From the NCBI RefSeq assembly GCF_004797125.1, contig NZ_CP038810.1:186001-250000 (forward strand): a DNA stretch of 64,000 bases, given 5' to 3'. A program made the translations under genes and the position numbers. Below, in pieces: positions 37,207 to 46,307 of this stretch; positions within the stretch are counted from its first letter, which is position 1, and each line of letters starts with the position of its first letter. A model generated the notes under the pieces. It saw only the letters and a list, made by a program, of their open reading frames with translations. It had not been told where the DNA came from and ran no database searches. This DNA is from Flavobacterium sangjuense (lineage in GTDB: Bacteria; Bacteroidota; Bacteroidia; Flavobacteriales; Flavobacteriaceae).

Positions 37207-39228
37207 TTATTTTATTTTAAATCGCAATCCTGCGTAATACATCTGACCAAATACCGGCGCATATACAATTGAAGTGTCAAAATTTGGGCCAAACGGATTA
37301 TCACTGCCTAAAATGGCTTTGTCCTGACGATAATTTCCAATATTTTCTCCACCAATATACATTTCAAAGGTACTCGAAAAAGTTCGGGTAATTTGCGCAT
37401 TCATTACCGCAAAAGAAGGGGAAAACTCAGGCAATCTGTCTTGCTCCGGATTGCTAGCTGTGTTTGGCAATTGCTGTTTCCCCAACCAATTGGTAGTGAA
37501 ATCGAATTTCCATTGCTTGCCTTTTTCAACGATGTGTGTTTCATATTCCAAATTCACAAAGAAACGATGCTTTGCCTGCAATGGTCTTTGAAAAGTTCCC
37601 GAAAGATAATCCGTCGAAATGTCATAATATTTATAAGCCGTTCTCAAATTCAAATGCTTGATGATTTCCAAATTGAAGTCAAGCTGCAAACTATTAGCAT
37701 ACGATTTACCTTTTAGGTTATAAAACAAAACCTGTTGCGGCGAATTCATAACATCTATAACTGCCTGGTTTTGAAAATCGGTTCTGTAGAAATCAACAGT
37801 TGTATCAGCATTCATTCCAAATAGTTTGAAATTTTGAGTAAAACTCAGACCGTAATTCCATGCAATTTCCGGATCTAAACCATACACTTTCCCATTCGTA
37901 TCCAAAACAGAAAACGTCCTTGAGCTGGCAAATAAGTTTTGGTTTTCAGCAAATATATTCGCAGCACGTTTTCCTCTTCCGGCAGAAAATCGAATCACAG
38001 CTTTTTCCCAAGGATTGTATTTTACATGCAGTCTTGGTGTGAAAAATGCGCCTAACCTATTGTGATAATCCATTCGTCCGCCAAGAATATAGCTAAACTT
38101 ATCGTCGTCGTCATAAGTATATTCAAAGAAAGCACCGACCGAATTATCGATTCTGCTTACATCTGAAAGATTTACAAACTCAGCATATTTATCATAGGTA
38201 AAGTTCAATCCTGTGGCAAATTTATTCTTTGTATTGCTGATAATCGAATTGAAAATCAGATTCGAATAATAGCTTTGCTGCTTGATATTGTATTGGTTCA
38301 AACCAAAATACGATTCCTGATTATGACTGGTAAAAGCATTTTGAAATCCGACACTTTGATACAGCATATCTTTCCAAACATATCCTATTTTTGATGAAAA
38401 ATCCAGTCTTTCGGTATTGATTTCTGAACCCCAATAATTGGTTGTCAATCTATCTCTGTCAGCATCAAAATCGAGTTCTCCCGTTTGCTTTTCATCATTC
38501 ATATAACGAAGATTCAAAAACGAAACCCAACCTGTATTCGGATTGGAATATTGCCAACGATTGGCGATGTTGAATTGTTTTCCCAATGGATTATCCAGAA
38601 AACCGTCTTCGTTCATATCGTTTTTGGCGACTCTTGCATTACCGTGTAAAAACAAACTCGTTGCCCAATAATCCGAGACTTTACGATTGAAATGAGTATT
38701 CAATTCAAAACGGGAATCGGTCGAACCATAAGCATTCAGAAAAAACGGAATATCTTTTAGAGGTTTGATTAATTCGGTATTGATTTGTCCCGAAATACTT
38801 TCGTAACCATTAACAACGCTTCCTGCACCTTTGTTGATTTGGATACTCTCCACCCAAGTTCCCGGCGTAAAAGACAAACCATACGCCTGAGAAGCGCCAC
38901 GAACCGATGGAATATTTTCTTCGGTAATCATGATATAAGGACTTGTCAAACCCAACATTTTGATTTGTTTGGTTCCTGTCAAAGCATCCGAAAAATTGAC
39001 ATCGATGGATGGATTGGTTTCAAAGCTTTCGGCCAGATTACAACAAGCTGCTTTAAGCAATTCTTTACTTGTTACCAATGTCATATTGGCCGTTCCTGAA
39101 ATTGATTTTTTTAGTCCTTTTTTACTGGCTTGAACGTTTACCGTTTTCAGAGTGTCTTTTTTGACATCTTCTTGTGAAAAAGTAACGGTAGAAACCAACA
39201 ATGTAAGGAACAACATTGTATTTTTCAT
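37207..39228 (-). CDS. TonB-dependent receptor, probably metal-linked
   Basis: A 673-residue receptor: signal peptide (1-18), plug domain (about 40-160) with TSKELLKAACCNLAESFETNPS and GSVVNGYESISGQINTEL, then a 22-strand-type barrel ending in AGLRFKIK. The adjacent Cys62-Cys63 in the plug are unusual for TonB receptors and recall the Cys-rich proteins on either side. It lacks the SusC CarboxypepD domain. It probably imports a metal or metallophore; copper is inferred from context only. 39 bases before the HMA gene, likely one transcript. Confidence 0.85.
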   Translation of the reverse strand: MKNTMLFLTLLVSTVTFSQEDVKKDTLKTVNVQASKKGLKKSISGTANMTLVTSKELLKAACCNLAESFETNPSIDVNFSDALTGTKQIKMLGLTSPYIMITEENIPSVRGASQAYGLSFTPGTWVESIQINKGAGSVVNGYESISGQINTELIKPLKDIPFFLNAYGSTDSRFELNTHFNRKVSDYWATSLFLHGNARVAKNDMNEDGFLDNPLGKQFNIANRWQYSNPNTGWVSFLNLRYMNDEKQTGELDFDADRDRLTTNYWGSEINTERLDFSSKIGYVWKDMLYQSVGFQNAFTSHNQESYFGLNQYNIKQQSYYSNLIFNSIISNTKNKFATGLNFTYDKYAEFVNLSDVSRIDNSVGAFFEYTYDDDDKFSYILGGRMDYHNRLGAFFTPRLHVKYNPWEKAVIRFSAGRGKRAANIFAENQNLFASSRTFSVLDTNGKVYGLDPEIAWNYGLSFTQNFKLFGMNADTTVDFYRTDFQNQAVIDVMNSPQQVLFYNLKGKSYANSLQLDFNLEIIKHLNLRTAYKYYDISTDYLSGTFQRPLQAKHRFFVNLEYETHIVEKGKQWKFDFTTNWLGKQQLPNTASNPEQDRLPEFSPSFAVMNAQITRTFSSTFEMYIGGENIGNYRQDKAILGSDNPFGPNFDTSIVYAPVFGQMYYAGLRFKIK

Positions 39229-39279
39229 TTTTTAAATTTTAATATTCGTGATTAAGTGAGTACTTATCGAATACTAAAA

Positions 39280-39681
39280 TCAGGCATAAAAAGTATATTG
39301 GCTGTATAAGAGATACAATGGCGGTGTATGCGCATCGCTGTAGTAAGTAAGATTATCTCTTTGTTTGAAGTTGTTTTTTGAAACAAAAATTGCAGGTTTC
39401 CAGTCATGTGTAACCGGAATAAAATCAGCGTCAAATGATACCGATTTTACGATAATCTGGTCTGATTTAATTTCAGCTTTAATAACTTTATCATTGCAGC
39501 ATTCCGAATCTTCCTCAACAATTCCGCAGCATTCGTCTAGAGTTTGTTCAACGGCTGGAGCTGCATTTATAGTTATAGAAGCGATTTCATCATCACAATA
39601 ATGTACATTGAAAGCTAATCCCAAATTGGAAACCAACAGGAGAGCTGTCAATAAAATACTAATGTGTTTTCTGAAAATCAT
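39280..39681 (-). CDS. HYC_CC_PP family protein
   Basis: A 133-residue exported protein with an N-terminal hydrophobic segment (1-23). It carries the motifs that name the family: HYC at 27-29, CC at 51-52, a second CC at 61-62 and PP at 120-121 (HTPPLYLLY). The five Cys and His suggest metal binding. It is the first gene of the group with the TonB receptor and the HMA protein. The promoter box ends only four bases before the ATG, so the mRNA may lack a leader. Confidence 0.82.
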   Translation of the reverse strand: MIFRKHISILLTALLLVSNLGLAFNVHYCDDEIASITINAAPAVEQTLDECCGIVEEDSECCNDKVIKAEIKSDQIIVKSVSFDADFIPVTHDWKPAIFVSKNNFKQRDNLTYYSDAHTPPLYLLYSQYTFYA

Positions 39682-39685
39682 GGGG

Positions 39686-39693
39686 CAAAGTTA
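39686..39693 (-). promoter_or_regulatory. -7 box abutting the HYC_CC_PP start codon
   Basis: TAACTTTG on the minus strand ends 4 bases before the ATG. A TTG lies 15 bases upstream of the box. The predicted transcription start falls at or next to the start codon. Confidence 0.6.
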
Positions 39694-39734
39694 GTAAAAA
39701 CCATTGGGCAAAAACTTAAAATTAAATTAAAACT

Positions 39735-41090
39735 TTACAATTCAAACTCTTGTCCCATCAACGGAACAGCGCAATCAAAACCGTATTTTTCCTGAATTTT
39801 GATTCGCAACTCGTCTGCCGGTTGGTTTTCACCATGTACTAAAAAAACTTTTTTAGGTTTGTTTTTTAATTCTGATAACCAATTGAGCAAATCATTTTGG
39901 TCACCATGCGCTGACAATCCTTGTATTTCAAGAATTTTGGCCAAAACCGGATAATATTTCCCATGAATTTTTATTTCTGTTGCTCCTTCTAAAAGCTTTC
40001 TGCCACGCGTTCCTTCGCCTTGATAGCCAACCATAATTATTGCTGTTTCAGGCAATCCAATGTATTCTTCTAAATAACTCAAAACCCTTCCTCCGGTAAC
40101 CATTCCGCTTGCTGCTATGACAACTTTTGGCCGTTTATCAAAAATTGTATCTATAGTTTCCTGATATTCTGTATTCATGGTGAATGTTTTGCACATTTCA
40201 ACGCAATCATTTTCGGAAAGTTTATGCCAATTTTTATTATCTGTAAAAACATCCAAAACGTTTATTCCCATTGGAGTATCAATTACGTATGGAATATTTG
40301 GAATTCTATCTTCCTCTTTTAGCTTCCAAATCAAATACATAATGGTTTGGGCGCGTTCTACAGCGAAACTCGGAATAATAACAGTTCCACCATTTTGATA
40401 CGTGTTGTTGATGTAGGTTTCTAACAGCAATTTGACGTCCTCATCAGGATGTATTCTATTACCATAAGTACTTTCTAAAAAAACATAATCCGCTTCTTTG
40501 GGTTTTACCGGCGAATACATCAGCACATCATTATCCCGACCAATATCTCCGGAAAAAACGAGCGTTTCCCCTTCTAATTTCAGCTCGATAGAACAAGCGC
40601 CAATGATGTGACCGGCGTTTCTAAAAACAGCTGATATTTCAGCATCAAGCGATACTTTCTGATTTGGTTTTATCACTCTAAATAATGGAAAAACTTCTTC
40701 GGTTTGCTCAATATTATACAACGGTTCTGCTTTTTCATGCTTGGAAAAATGCTCTTCGTTGGCTTTATTGGCTTCTTCTTCCTGAATTTTGGCGCTGTCT
40801 AACAAAATTAATTTGGTAACTGCCGCTGTTGGACTTGTGCAATATATTTTTCCTTCAAATCCTTGATTGACCAATCTTGGCAACCAACCGCAATGATCTA
40901 AATGGCCATGTGTAAGCAAAACAAAATCAATTGTGTTGGGCAAAATCGGTAATGGTTCCCAATTGAGTTCTCGTAATGGTTTTATCCCTTGAAATTGTCC
41001 GCAATCAATTAGGATTCTGAGTCCGTTACTTTCAATTAAAGTTTTTGAACCCGTTACTGTTCCTGCTCCTCCAAGAAATTTAATTTTCAT
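39735..41090 (-). CDS. Beta-CASP metallo-beta-lactamase RNA-processing exonuclease
   Basis: A 451-residue protein. The MBL motif THGHLDHCG and further ligands (AGHIIGA, FSGDIG) bind zinc. The beta-CASP region contains YVIDTPMG, ASGMVTGGRVLSYL and the final HGENQPADELRIKI with QGLSAHGDQ, matching CPSF73-like RNases (YSH1/MBL-fold exonucleases). It probably cleaves or trims RNA. It ends one base before the gene for an ATP-cone nuclease is reached on the same strand, so the two are likely co-transcribed. Confidence 0.93.
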   Translation of the reverse strand: MKIKFLGGAGTVTGSKTLIESNGLRILIDCGQFQGIKPLRELNWEPLPILPNTIDFVLLTHGHLDHCGWLPRLVNQGFEGKIYCTSPTAAVTKLILLDSAKIQEEEANKANEEHFSKHEKAEPLYNIEQTEEVFPLFRVIKPNQKVSLDAEISAVFRNAGHIIGACSIELKLEGETLVFSGDIGRDNDVLMYSPVKPKEADYVFLESTYGNRIHPDEDVKLLLETYINNTYQNGGTVIIPSFAVERAQTIMYLIWKLKEEDRIPNIPYVIDTPMGINVLDVFTDNKNWHKLSENDCVEMCKTFTMNTEYQETIDTIFDKRPKVVIAASGMVTGGRVLSYLEEYIGLPETAIIMVGYQGEGTRGRKLLEGATEIKIHGKYYPVLAKILEIQGLSAHGDQNDLLNWLSELKNKPKKVFLVHGENQPADELRIKIQEKYGFDCAVPLMGQEFEL

Positions 41091-41091
41091 A

Positions 41092-41931
41092 TCACAAATA
41101 TTTACACAGTTCTGACGCTTCTTTAGTCACGTTTTTTATTCTGATTGGACTAAGTCCGATTTTTTCAAGAACTTCAACTTTATCAATAATTTCCCTAGCC
41201 AAGATGATATCCGACACCAACAATTTATCTTTTTCGGCCAAAGTCAAAGTCGTTAAACAAGTAATCGGATACAATTGCTCATTATCAATTTTTTTTCGCA
41301 AACAAAATTTTGGTGGATAATCCCAACTCAATAATTTTAATCCGGAACAATTGGCAAAACTCATTGCATCGGTAGTAAATCGGTTATTGGTTGCAATCCA
41401 ACAGCTTGAAATTTTATCGCTTTTGGAAAATATCGGATGGTTTCTGTCTTTCAAATCATTAAATCTGGAAAGTATATACATTGGGACTTTTACATCAGAA
41501 TTGGTTTCGCTTCTTGGATGAAATTTGCATTCTATCATTTCGATATAATTGTTTTTTTTGATAACGACATCTATTTCGTGACTCACACATTTGCCTTGTA
41601 AAAAAAGATTGTTTTTTGTTGTATAGCCTTCAGAAATAAATAGCCGTGAAATGAATTTTTCAAAGAAAAAACCGGCTGGACCAAGCATTTGAATAGCAAC
41701 TCTCAGATTATATCTCGCCGCATTGGAGTTAGAAGATTTTTTGAGTAAATTAAAAGCTAGTTTGTAGATTTTTTTGGTAGTAATACCTTCGTAAATTTGA
41801 TTGTCGATAGCTTGCAGAATACCATCAACAACCAATATACTTGCACCCGATTTTAATAAAGAACTTTTAAGTTTGTCTCGATTAAACTCAACAACACTGC
41901 CAGAATGCTTTACTATTTTCATAAGACCCAA
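41092..41931 (-). CDS. ATP-cone domain fused to a PD-(D/E)XK (Mrr-like) endonuclease
   Basis: A 279-residue protein. Residues 4-90 match the ATP-cone, a nucleotide-sensing module best known from ribonucleotide reductase and NrdR (VKHSGSVVEFNRDKLKSSLLKSG). Residues 100-215 are an Mrr-like nuclease domain with catalytic Asp121 and Glu134-x-Lys136 (EIDVVI, then IECKF). The tail (about 245-279) looks like a helix-hairpin-helix. A nucleotide-regulated DNA nuclease is the simplest reading. There is no methylase nearby, so classic restriction is doubtful. The gap to the beta-CASP gene is 1 base. Confidence 0.82.
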   Translation of the reverse strand: MGLMKIVKHSGSVVEFNRDKLKSSLLKSGASILVVDGILQAIDNQIYEGITTKKIYKLAFNLLKKSSNSNAARYNLRVAIQMLGPAGFFFEKFISRLFISEGYTTKNNLFLQGKCVSHEIDVVIKKNNYIEMIECKFHPRSETNSDVKVPMYILSRFNDLKDRNHPIFSKSDKISSCWIATNNRFTTDAMSFANCSGLKLLSWDYPPKFCLRKKIDNEQLYPITCLTTLTLAEKDKLLVSDIILAREIIDKVEVLEKIGLSPIRIKNVTKEASELCKYL

Positions 41932-41978
41932 AATTAAATTTCAGCATATACTATACGAGTAAAGTTACGAAAAAATGC

Positions 41979-42425
41979 TTATTTTTTAATTTGCTTCTGA
42001 TAATAAAATCCGGGAATGAAAAGCAAAATAAAAATCGGTTGAATCAAAAAACGTCTGATGTAAAAAAGCGTCATTTTGCTTTCTTCTCCAAAAGAAATAA
42101 GCGTAAAAATGAAACTAATCATCAAAACCGAACCCAAAATCATAAAAAGCAAGGCCGAAAATTTTACAATCTGCTTGTCTTTAAAAATCACATACAGCAG
42201 TAATAATGAAATCACTGAATTGAGATAGAACCTTATTCCCAAACTAAAAAACAATTTAAAAATGTTGATTTGTGGAAACGGCAAATGCGCGTATTCGTCT
42301 TTGAAATAATTTAAAAACGGATCGTAGAATAGCGTGTCTTCAAATACTCTGATTAAAATCAGAAGCAATATCAAAAACAATGACCAGCCTACTTTTTCTT
42401 TATTTCTTATCAACTTCTGTAGCAT
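41979..42425 (-). CDS. Exosortase F system-associated membrane protein
   Basis: A 148-residue protein with four transmembrane segments (about 14-26, 55-80, 86-110, 122-142) and the motif RVFEDTLFYDPFLNYFK. It directly follows xrtF with a 26-base overlap, the stable pairing known for the exosortase F-associated family. Role unknown; presumably a partner or membrane scaffold of the sortase. Confidence 0.85.
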   Translation of the reverse strand: MLQKLIRNKEKVGWSLFLILLLILIRVFEDTLFYDPFLNYFKDEYAHLPFPQINIFKLFFSLGIRFYLNSVISLLLLYVIFKDKQIVKFSALLFMILGSVLMISFIFTLISFGEESKMTLFYIRRFLIQPIFILLFIPGFYYQKQIKK

Positions 42426-42957
42426 AGAACGAATATTTATTAATCCAAATTACCCATAACAAAAATACAACTCCATAAATCACTAATGGAAAAATTACAC
42501 CGTGTAGTAAATGCTCATATTGAGGAAAATGATACAACGCAACGCACAAAAGCGCAATCCGAGCAATGTTCAAAACGTGAATCAAAAATATTCCGAAAAC
42601 TATAAACAAAACCGTTTTCTTGAATTTTCCAGTGAATGCAATTACGAATGAGATGAATAAAATCATTACACTTAAAGCATTGCATCCTTCAATAATTCGG
42701 GAAATGTATTTGCCTTTATAAAACAATTTTACTGTCGGTTCCGTCTGATGCGGCATGGTGTAAGAATTGGAATCAATCCAGGACAAAACCGTTGCAGATT
42801 GATCGGCTACAGCTTGTGTAAAAAAATCCACATCAAAATCTTTGACATTATAACGACTTAGATAGCTTTGATAAATAAAGGTCAAAACCAAATAACTCAA
42901 GATAAATTTTCCAAGAAAAAGCAAGAAAGGTTTGTATTGCAGCAGCAGATTCTTCAA
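42400..42957 (-). CDS. xrtF: Exosortase family protein XrtF
   Basis: 185 residues from a TTG at 42957 (MKNLLLQYKPFLLFLGKF). A longer frame runs back to 43131 but would cross the promoters and the divergent gene's start. The catalytic triad of exosortases is visible: Cys in IEGCNALSVM, Arg in NIARIAL, His in the HLLHGV region, within a multi-helix membrane protein. Exosortases cut C-terminal sorting signals and attach proteins to the cell envelope. No obvious substrate is encoded in the window. Confidence 0.87.
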   Translation of the reverse strand: MKNLLLQYKPFLLFLGKFILSYLVLTFIYQSYLSRYNVKDFDVDFFTQAVADQSATVLSWIDSNSYTMPHQTEPTVKLFYKGKYISRIIEGCNALSVMILFISFVIAFTGKFKKTVLFIVFGIFLIHVLNIARIALLCVALYHFPQYEHLLHGVIFPLVIYGVVFLLWVIWINKYSFYATEVDKK

Positions 42958-42971
42958 AATAGAATTTTTAA

Positions 42972-43012
42972 CAAATTTATATAAAATAAAAAAAGTGCAG
43001 TCGTTACTTTTG
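42972..43012. promoter_or_regulatory. Divergent promoter pair xrtF / GAF gene
   Basis: Minus strand TAAATTTG at 42979-42972 points to xrtF and ends 14 bases before the TTG start. Plus strand TACTTTTG at 43005-43012 points to the GAF gene, 15 bases before its ATG. Both match TAnnTTTG. Confidence 0.65.
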
Positions 43013-43027
43013 CATAAAAAATTGAAA

Positions 43028-43483
43028 ATGAATTTCGAAAACTTAAAACCACAAGTAATTGCATTACTTTCTGAAGCGAATGCTGAAAGAGATATCAAAT
43101 TAAAAAACCTTTGCCAATTGCTTACTGACAATGTTGATTATTACAATTGGGTTGGATTTTATTTTGCCAATCATGAAAACAAAACGTTGCATCTAGGACC
43201 TTATGTTGGTGCTGAAACAGATCATATTGTCATTCCATTCGGAAAAGGAATTTGTGGGCAGGTAGCAGAATCAAACCAAAATTTTGTCGTTCCCGATGTT
43301 ACTGCTCAGGATAATTATATTGCCTGCAGCTTTACCGTTAAGTCGGAAATTGTAGTACCGCTTTTTGTAAATGGAAAAAATATTGGGCAGATAGACATCG
43401 ACAGTCACGTGATTGATCCTTTCACAGAAGCCGACGAACGGTTTTTAGAATTTGTAAATCAGGAAGTTGCCAAACTTTTTTAA
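43028..43483 (+). CDS. GAF-domain protein, free methionine-R-sulfoxide reductase-like
   Basis: 151 residues from the ATG at 43028; the longer frame crosses the promoter. The GAF fold follows fRMsr closely: NWVGFYF, IPFGKGICGQVA with Cys76, VVPDVTAQDNYIAC with Cys100, SEIVVPLF, and IDIDSHVIDPF. The spacing Cys76-Cys100 equals that of Cys94-Cys118 in E. coli. The third family cysteine (Cys84 in E. coli) is His66 here, so the disulfide chemistry may differ. It likely reduces free methionine-R-sulfoxide, with reduced certainty. Confidence 0.85.
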   Translation: MNFENLKPQVIALLSEANAERDIKLKNLCQLLTDNVDYYNWVGFYFANHENKTLHLGPYVGAETDHIVIPFGKGICGQVAESNQNFVVPDVTAQDNYIACSFTVKSEIVVPLFVNGKNIGQIDIDSHVIDPFTEADERFLEFVNQEVAKLF

Positions 43484-43501
43484 GTTAAGGCTATCTTTTT
43501 A

Positions 43502-43532
43502 TTTGCCTAATCGAAAAAGAAGATTATCTTTG
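43502..43532 (+). promoter_or_regulatory. Primary-sigma promoter of rpsO
   Basis: TTTG (43502-43505), 19 bases, TATCTTTG (43525-43532): a full consensus promoter, leaving a 57-base leader before rpsO that could bind S15 for autoregulation. Confidence 0.8.
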
Positions 43533-43589
43533 CACACGAATTGAGAAAACCTCTATTCATACATAATAATCATTTAAATAAATATTGGA

Positions 43590-43859
43590 ATGTATCTAAG
43601 TAAAGACACAAAAGCAGAAATCTTCGCTAAACACGGAGGAAAAGCAGAAAACACAGGATCTGCAGAAGGACAAATCGCATTGTTCACATTTAGAATCTCT
43701 CACTTAACTGAGCACTTGAAAAAAAATCGTCACGATTACAACACTGAGCGTTCGTTAGTACTTTTGGTAGGTAAAAGAAGAAGTCTTCTTGACTACTTGA
43801 AGAAAAAAGATATCAACAGATATCGTGAGATCATCAAAGAATTGAATATTAGAAAATAG
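43590..43859 (+). CDS. rpsO: 30S ribosomal protein S15
   Basis: An 89-residue protein with the uS15 pattern: TGSAEGQIALFTFRISHLTEHLKKN, then LVGKRRSLLDYLKK and the C-terminal YREIIKELNIRK. It binds 16S rRNA at the central junction. Followed by a hairpin terminator and pnp, the same rpsO-pnp order as in many bacteria. Confidence 0.98.
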   Translation: MYLSKDTKAEIFAKHGGKAENTGSAEGQIALFTFRISHLTEHLKKNRHDYNTERSLVLLVGKRRSLLDYLKKKDINRYREIIKELNIRK

Positions 43860-43864
43860 TCAAT

Positions 43865-43893
43865 AAAAAAGAGGTGCCCACGCGCCTCTTTTT
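43865..43893 (+). terminator. Terminator after rpsO
   Basis: Imperfect stem AAAAAGAGG / CGCCTCTTTTT with flanking A and T tracts between rpsO and pnp; read-through into pnp is possible. Confidence 0.75.
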
Positions 43894-44002
43894 ATTTTTA
43901 GATTAAAAAGAAGAAAAGTTTCGGTTTTTCATTGGGTTACAAACAACTACTACAACAACTACAACACAACTAACCTAATTGTTTAAAAACGAATTAAATT
44001 TT

Positions 44003-46147
44003 ATGATTCCAAAAGTAACCCAAGAAACAATCGATTTAGGTGATGGAAGAAGCATCACAATCGAAACAGGTAAATTAGCAAAACAGGCAGACGGTTCTGT
44101 AGTTGTACGTTGTGGAGACACTATGTTGTTAGCAACAGCCGTATCAGCAAGAACATCAAATCCTGGTGTTGACTTTTTACCTTTGACGGTAGATTACCGT
44201 GAAAAATTTGCAGCAGCAGGACGTTTTCCTGGTGGATTTTTCAAAAGAGAAGCACGTCCAAGTGACAGCGAAGTATTAACAATGCGTCTTGTTGACCGTG
44301 TTTTACGTCCGCTTTTCCCAGATGATTATCACGCTGAAACTCAAGTGATGATCCAATTAATGTCTCACGACGAAAATGTTATGCCGGATTCTTTGGCAGG
44401 ATTAGCAGCTTCGGCAGCTTTAGCGGTTTCAGACATTCCATTTTACAACCTGATTTCTGAAGTACGTGTTGCACGTATCGACGGAAAGTTTGTAATCAAT
44501 CCAAGTAAAGCGCAATTAGACTTATCAGATATTGATATGATGATTGGAGCTTCAATGGATTCTGTTGCGATGGTTGAAGGAGAAATGAAAGAAATCTCAG
44601 AAGCAGAAATGGTAGAGGCTATCAAATTTGCTCATGAGGCTATCAAAGTTCAAATTCAGGCGCAATTAAGATTACAGGAAGCTTTTGGTAAAAAAGAAAT
44701 CCGTACGTATGAAGGTGAAGTTGAAGACGAAGCAGTTTACAAAAAAGTAAAAGCGGCTGGATATGACAAATGTTATGCAATAGCTCAGGAAGCTTCAGGT
44801 AAAAGTGAAAGAGGCGAAAAATTCGCTGCAGTAAAAGAAGAGTGCAAAGCATTATTTACTGAAGAAGAATATGCTGAAAATGCAGACTTAGCCGGTTTAG
44901 TTGGAAAATATTTCTACAAAACCAATAAAGAAGCAGTTCGTAACGTAATCCTTGAAAAAGGAATTCGTTTGGACGGAAGAAAAACTACCGAAATCAGACC
45001 AATCTGGTGTGAAACTGATTACTTACCAAGAGTTCACGGTTCTTCATTGTTTACACGTGGAGAAACTCAGGCATTGGCAACAGTAACTTTGGGAACTTCA
45101 AGAGAAGCAAACCAAATCGACTCACCATCTGAACAAGGAGAAGAAAAATTCTATTTACACTACAATTTCCCACCATTCTCAACTGGAGAAGCAAAACCTT
45201 TAAGAGGAACTTCAAGAAGAGAAGTTGGTCACGGAAACTTAGCACAACGTGCTTTGAAAAATATGATTCCAGCAGATTGTCCTTATACAATTCGTATTGT
45301 TTCTGAAGTTTTAGAATCTAACGGTTCTTCTTCTATGGCAACAGTTTGTGCCGGTACAATGGCCTTGATGGATGCAGGAGTTCAAATGGTAAAACCGGTT
45401 TCAGGTATTGCTATGGGATTGATTACAGATGGTCAAAAATTTGCGGTTCTTTCAGATATCTTAGGTGATGAAGATCATTTAGGTGACATGGACTTTAAAG
45501 TAACCGGAACAAAAGATGGAATCACAGCTTGTCAAATGGACATCAAGATTGATGGATTGCGTTATGACATTATGGAACAAGCTTTGAATCAGGCACGTGA
45601 TGGACGTATGCATATATTAGGGAAATTGGTGGAAACAATTGCTACACCAAGACCTGATGTTAAAGCGTATGCTCCAAAAATCATCACCAGAACAATTCCA
45701 GGAAATTTCATTGGAGCCTTAATCGGACCTGGTGGAAAAGTGATTCAGGAATTACAAAAAGCTACGGGAACTACAATCGTTATCAACGAAGTGGATGAGC
45801 AAGGTGTTGTTGAAATCCTTGGAACTGACCCAGACGGAATTGCAGCAGTATTGGCGAAAATCGATTCTATCATTTTCAAACCTGCAGTTGGTGAAGCTTA
45901 TGAAGTGAAAGTAATTAAAATGTTAGACTTTGGTGCTGTTGTAGAATATACCGCTGCTCCTGGAAACGAAGTTTTATTACACGTTTCAGAATTGGCTTGG
46001 GAAAGAACAGAAAACGTTTCTGATGTTGTAAAAATGGGTGATGTTTTCCAAGTAAAATATCTTGGTGTTGATCCAAAAACAAGAAAAGAAAAAGTGTCAA
46101 GAAAAGCACTTTTACCAAGACCTCCAAGAGAAGAGAAAAAAGAGTAA
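44003..46147 (+). CDS. pnp: Polyribonucleotide nucleotidyltransferase (PNPase)
   Basis: 714 residues from the ATG at 44003; a TTG at 43979 is rejected. Two RNase PH-like domains ([49 protein letters not shown]), a KH domain ([16 protein letters not shown]) and an S1 domain ([22 protein letters not shown]) appear in the family order. It degrades RNA from the 3' end with phosphate. The 5' leader is rich in CAACTAC repeats and shows no -7 box, so it may depend on the rpsO promoter. Confidence 0.98.
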   Translation: MIPKVTQETIDLGDGRSITIETGKLAKQADGSVVVRCGDTMLLATAVSARTSNPGVDFLPLTVDYREKFAAAGRFPGGFFKREARPSDSEVLTMRLVDRVLRPLFPDDYHAETQVMIQLMSHDENVMPDSLAGLAASAALAVSDIPFYNLISEVRVARIDGKFVINPSKAQLDLSDIDMMIGASMDSVAMVEGEMKEISEAEMVEAIKFAHEAIKVQIQAQLRLQEAFGKKEIRTYEGEVEDEAVYKKVKAAGYDKCYAIAQEASGKSERGEKFAAVKEECKALFTEEEYAENADLAGLVGKYFYKTNKEAVRNVILEKGIRLDGRKTTEIRPIWCETDYLPRVHGSSLFTRGETQALATVTLGTSREANQIDSPSEQGEEKFYLHYNFPPFSTGEAKPLRGTSRREVGHGNLAQRALKNMIPADCPYTIRIVSEVLESNGSSSMATVCAGTMALMDAGVQMVKPVSGIAMGLITDGQKFAVLSDILGDEDHLGDMDFKVTGTKDGITACQMDIKIDGLRYDIMEQALNQARDGRMHILGKLVETIATPRPDVKAYAPKIITRTIPGNFIGALIGPGGKVIQELQKATGTTIVINEVDEQGVVEILGTDPDGIAAVLAKIDSIIFKPAVGEAYEVKVIKMLDFGAVVEYTAAPGNEVLLHVSELAWERTENVSDVVKMGDVFQVKYLGVDPKTRKEKVSRKALLPRPPREEKKE

Positions 46148-46168
46148 TCACTTTTTTTAGTTTATAAA

Positions 46169-46203
46169 AAACCCCAATTCAAAATTTTGAGTTGGGGTTT
46201 TTA
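46169..46203 (+). terminator. Terminator after pnp, copy 1 of a repeated hairpin
   Basis: AACCCCAA-TTCAAAATTTTGAG-TTGGGGTTTTT. It is nearly identical to hairpins at 47006 and 50647. Confidence 0.9.
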
Positions 46204-46307
46204 TTTTTCATATGCTTACACAACACGCCTAAAGTTTATTATTTAAAAATAAATATGTTAAATATATATTTTGTAATTTTAATCAACTAACTATAAATAT
46301 AAGTATT

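Noticed and set aside
42958..43131. Longer N-terminus of xrtF
   Set aside because: It crosses both divergent promoters and the start of the GAF gene; the TTG at 42957 fits the family start.
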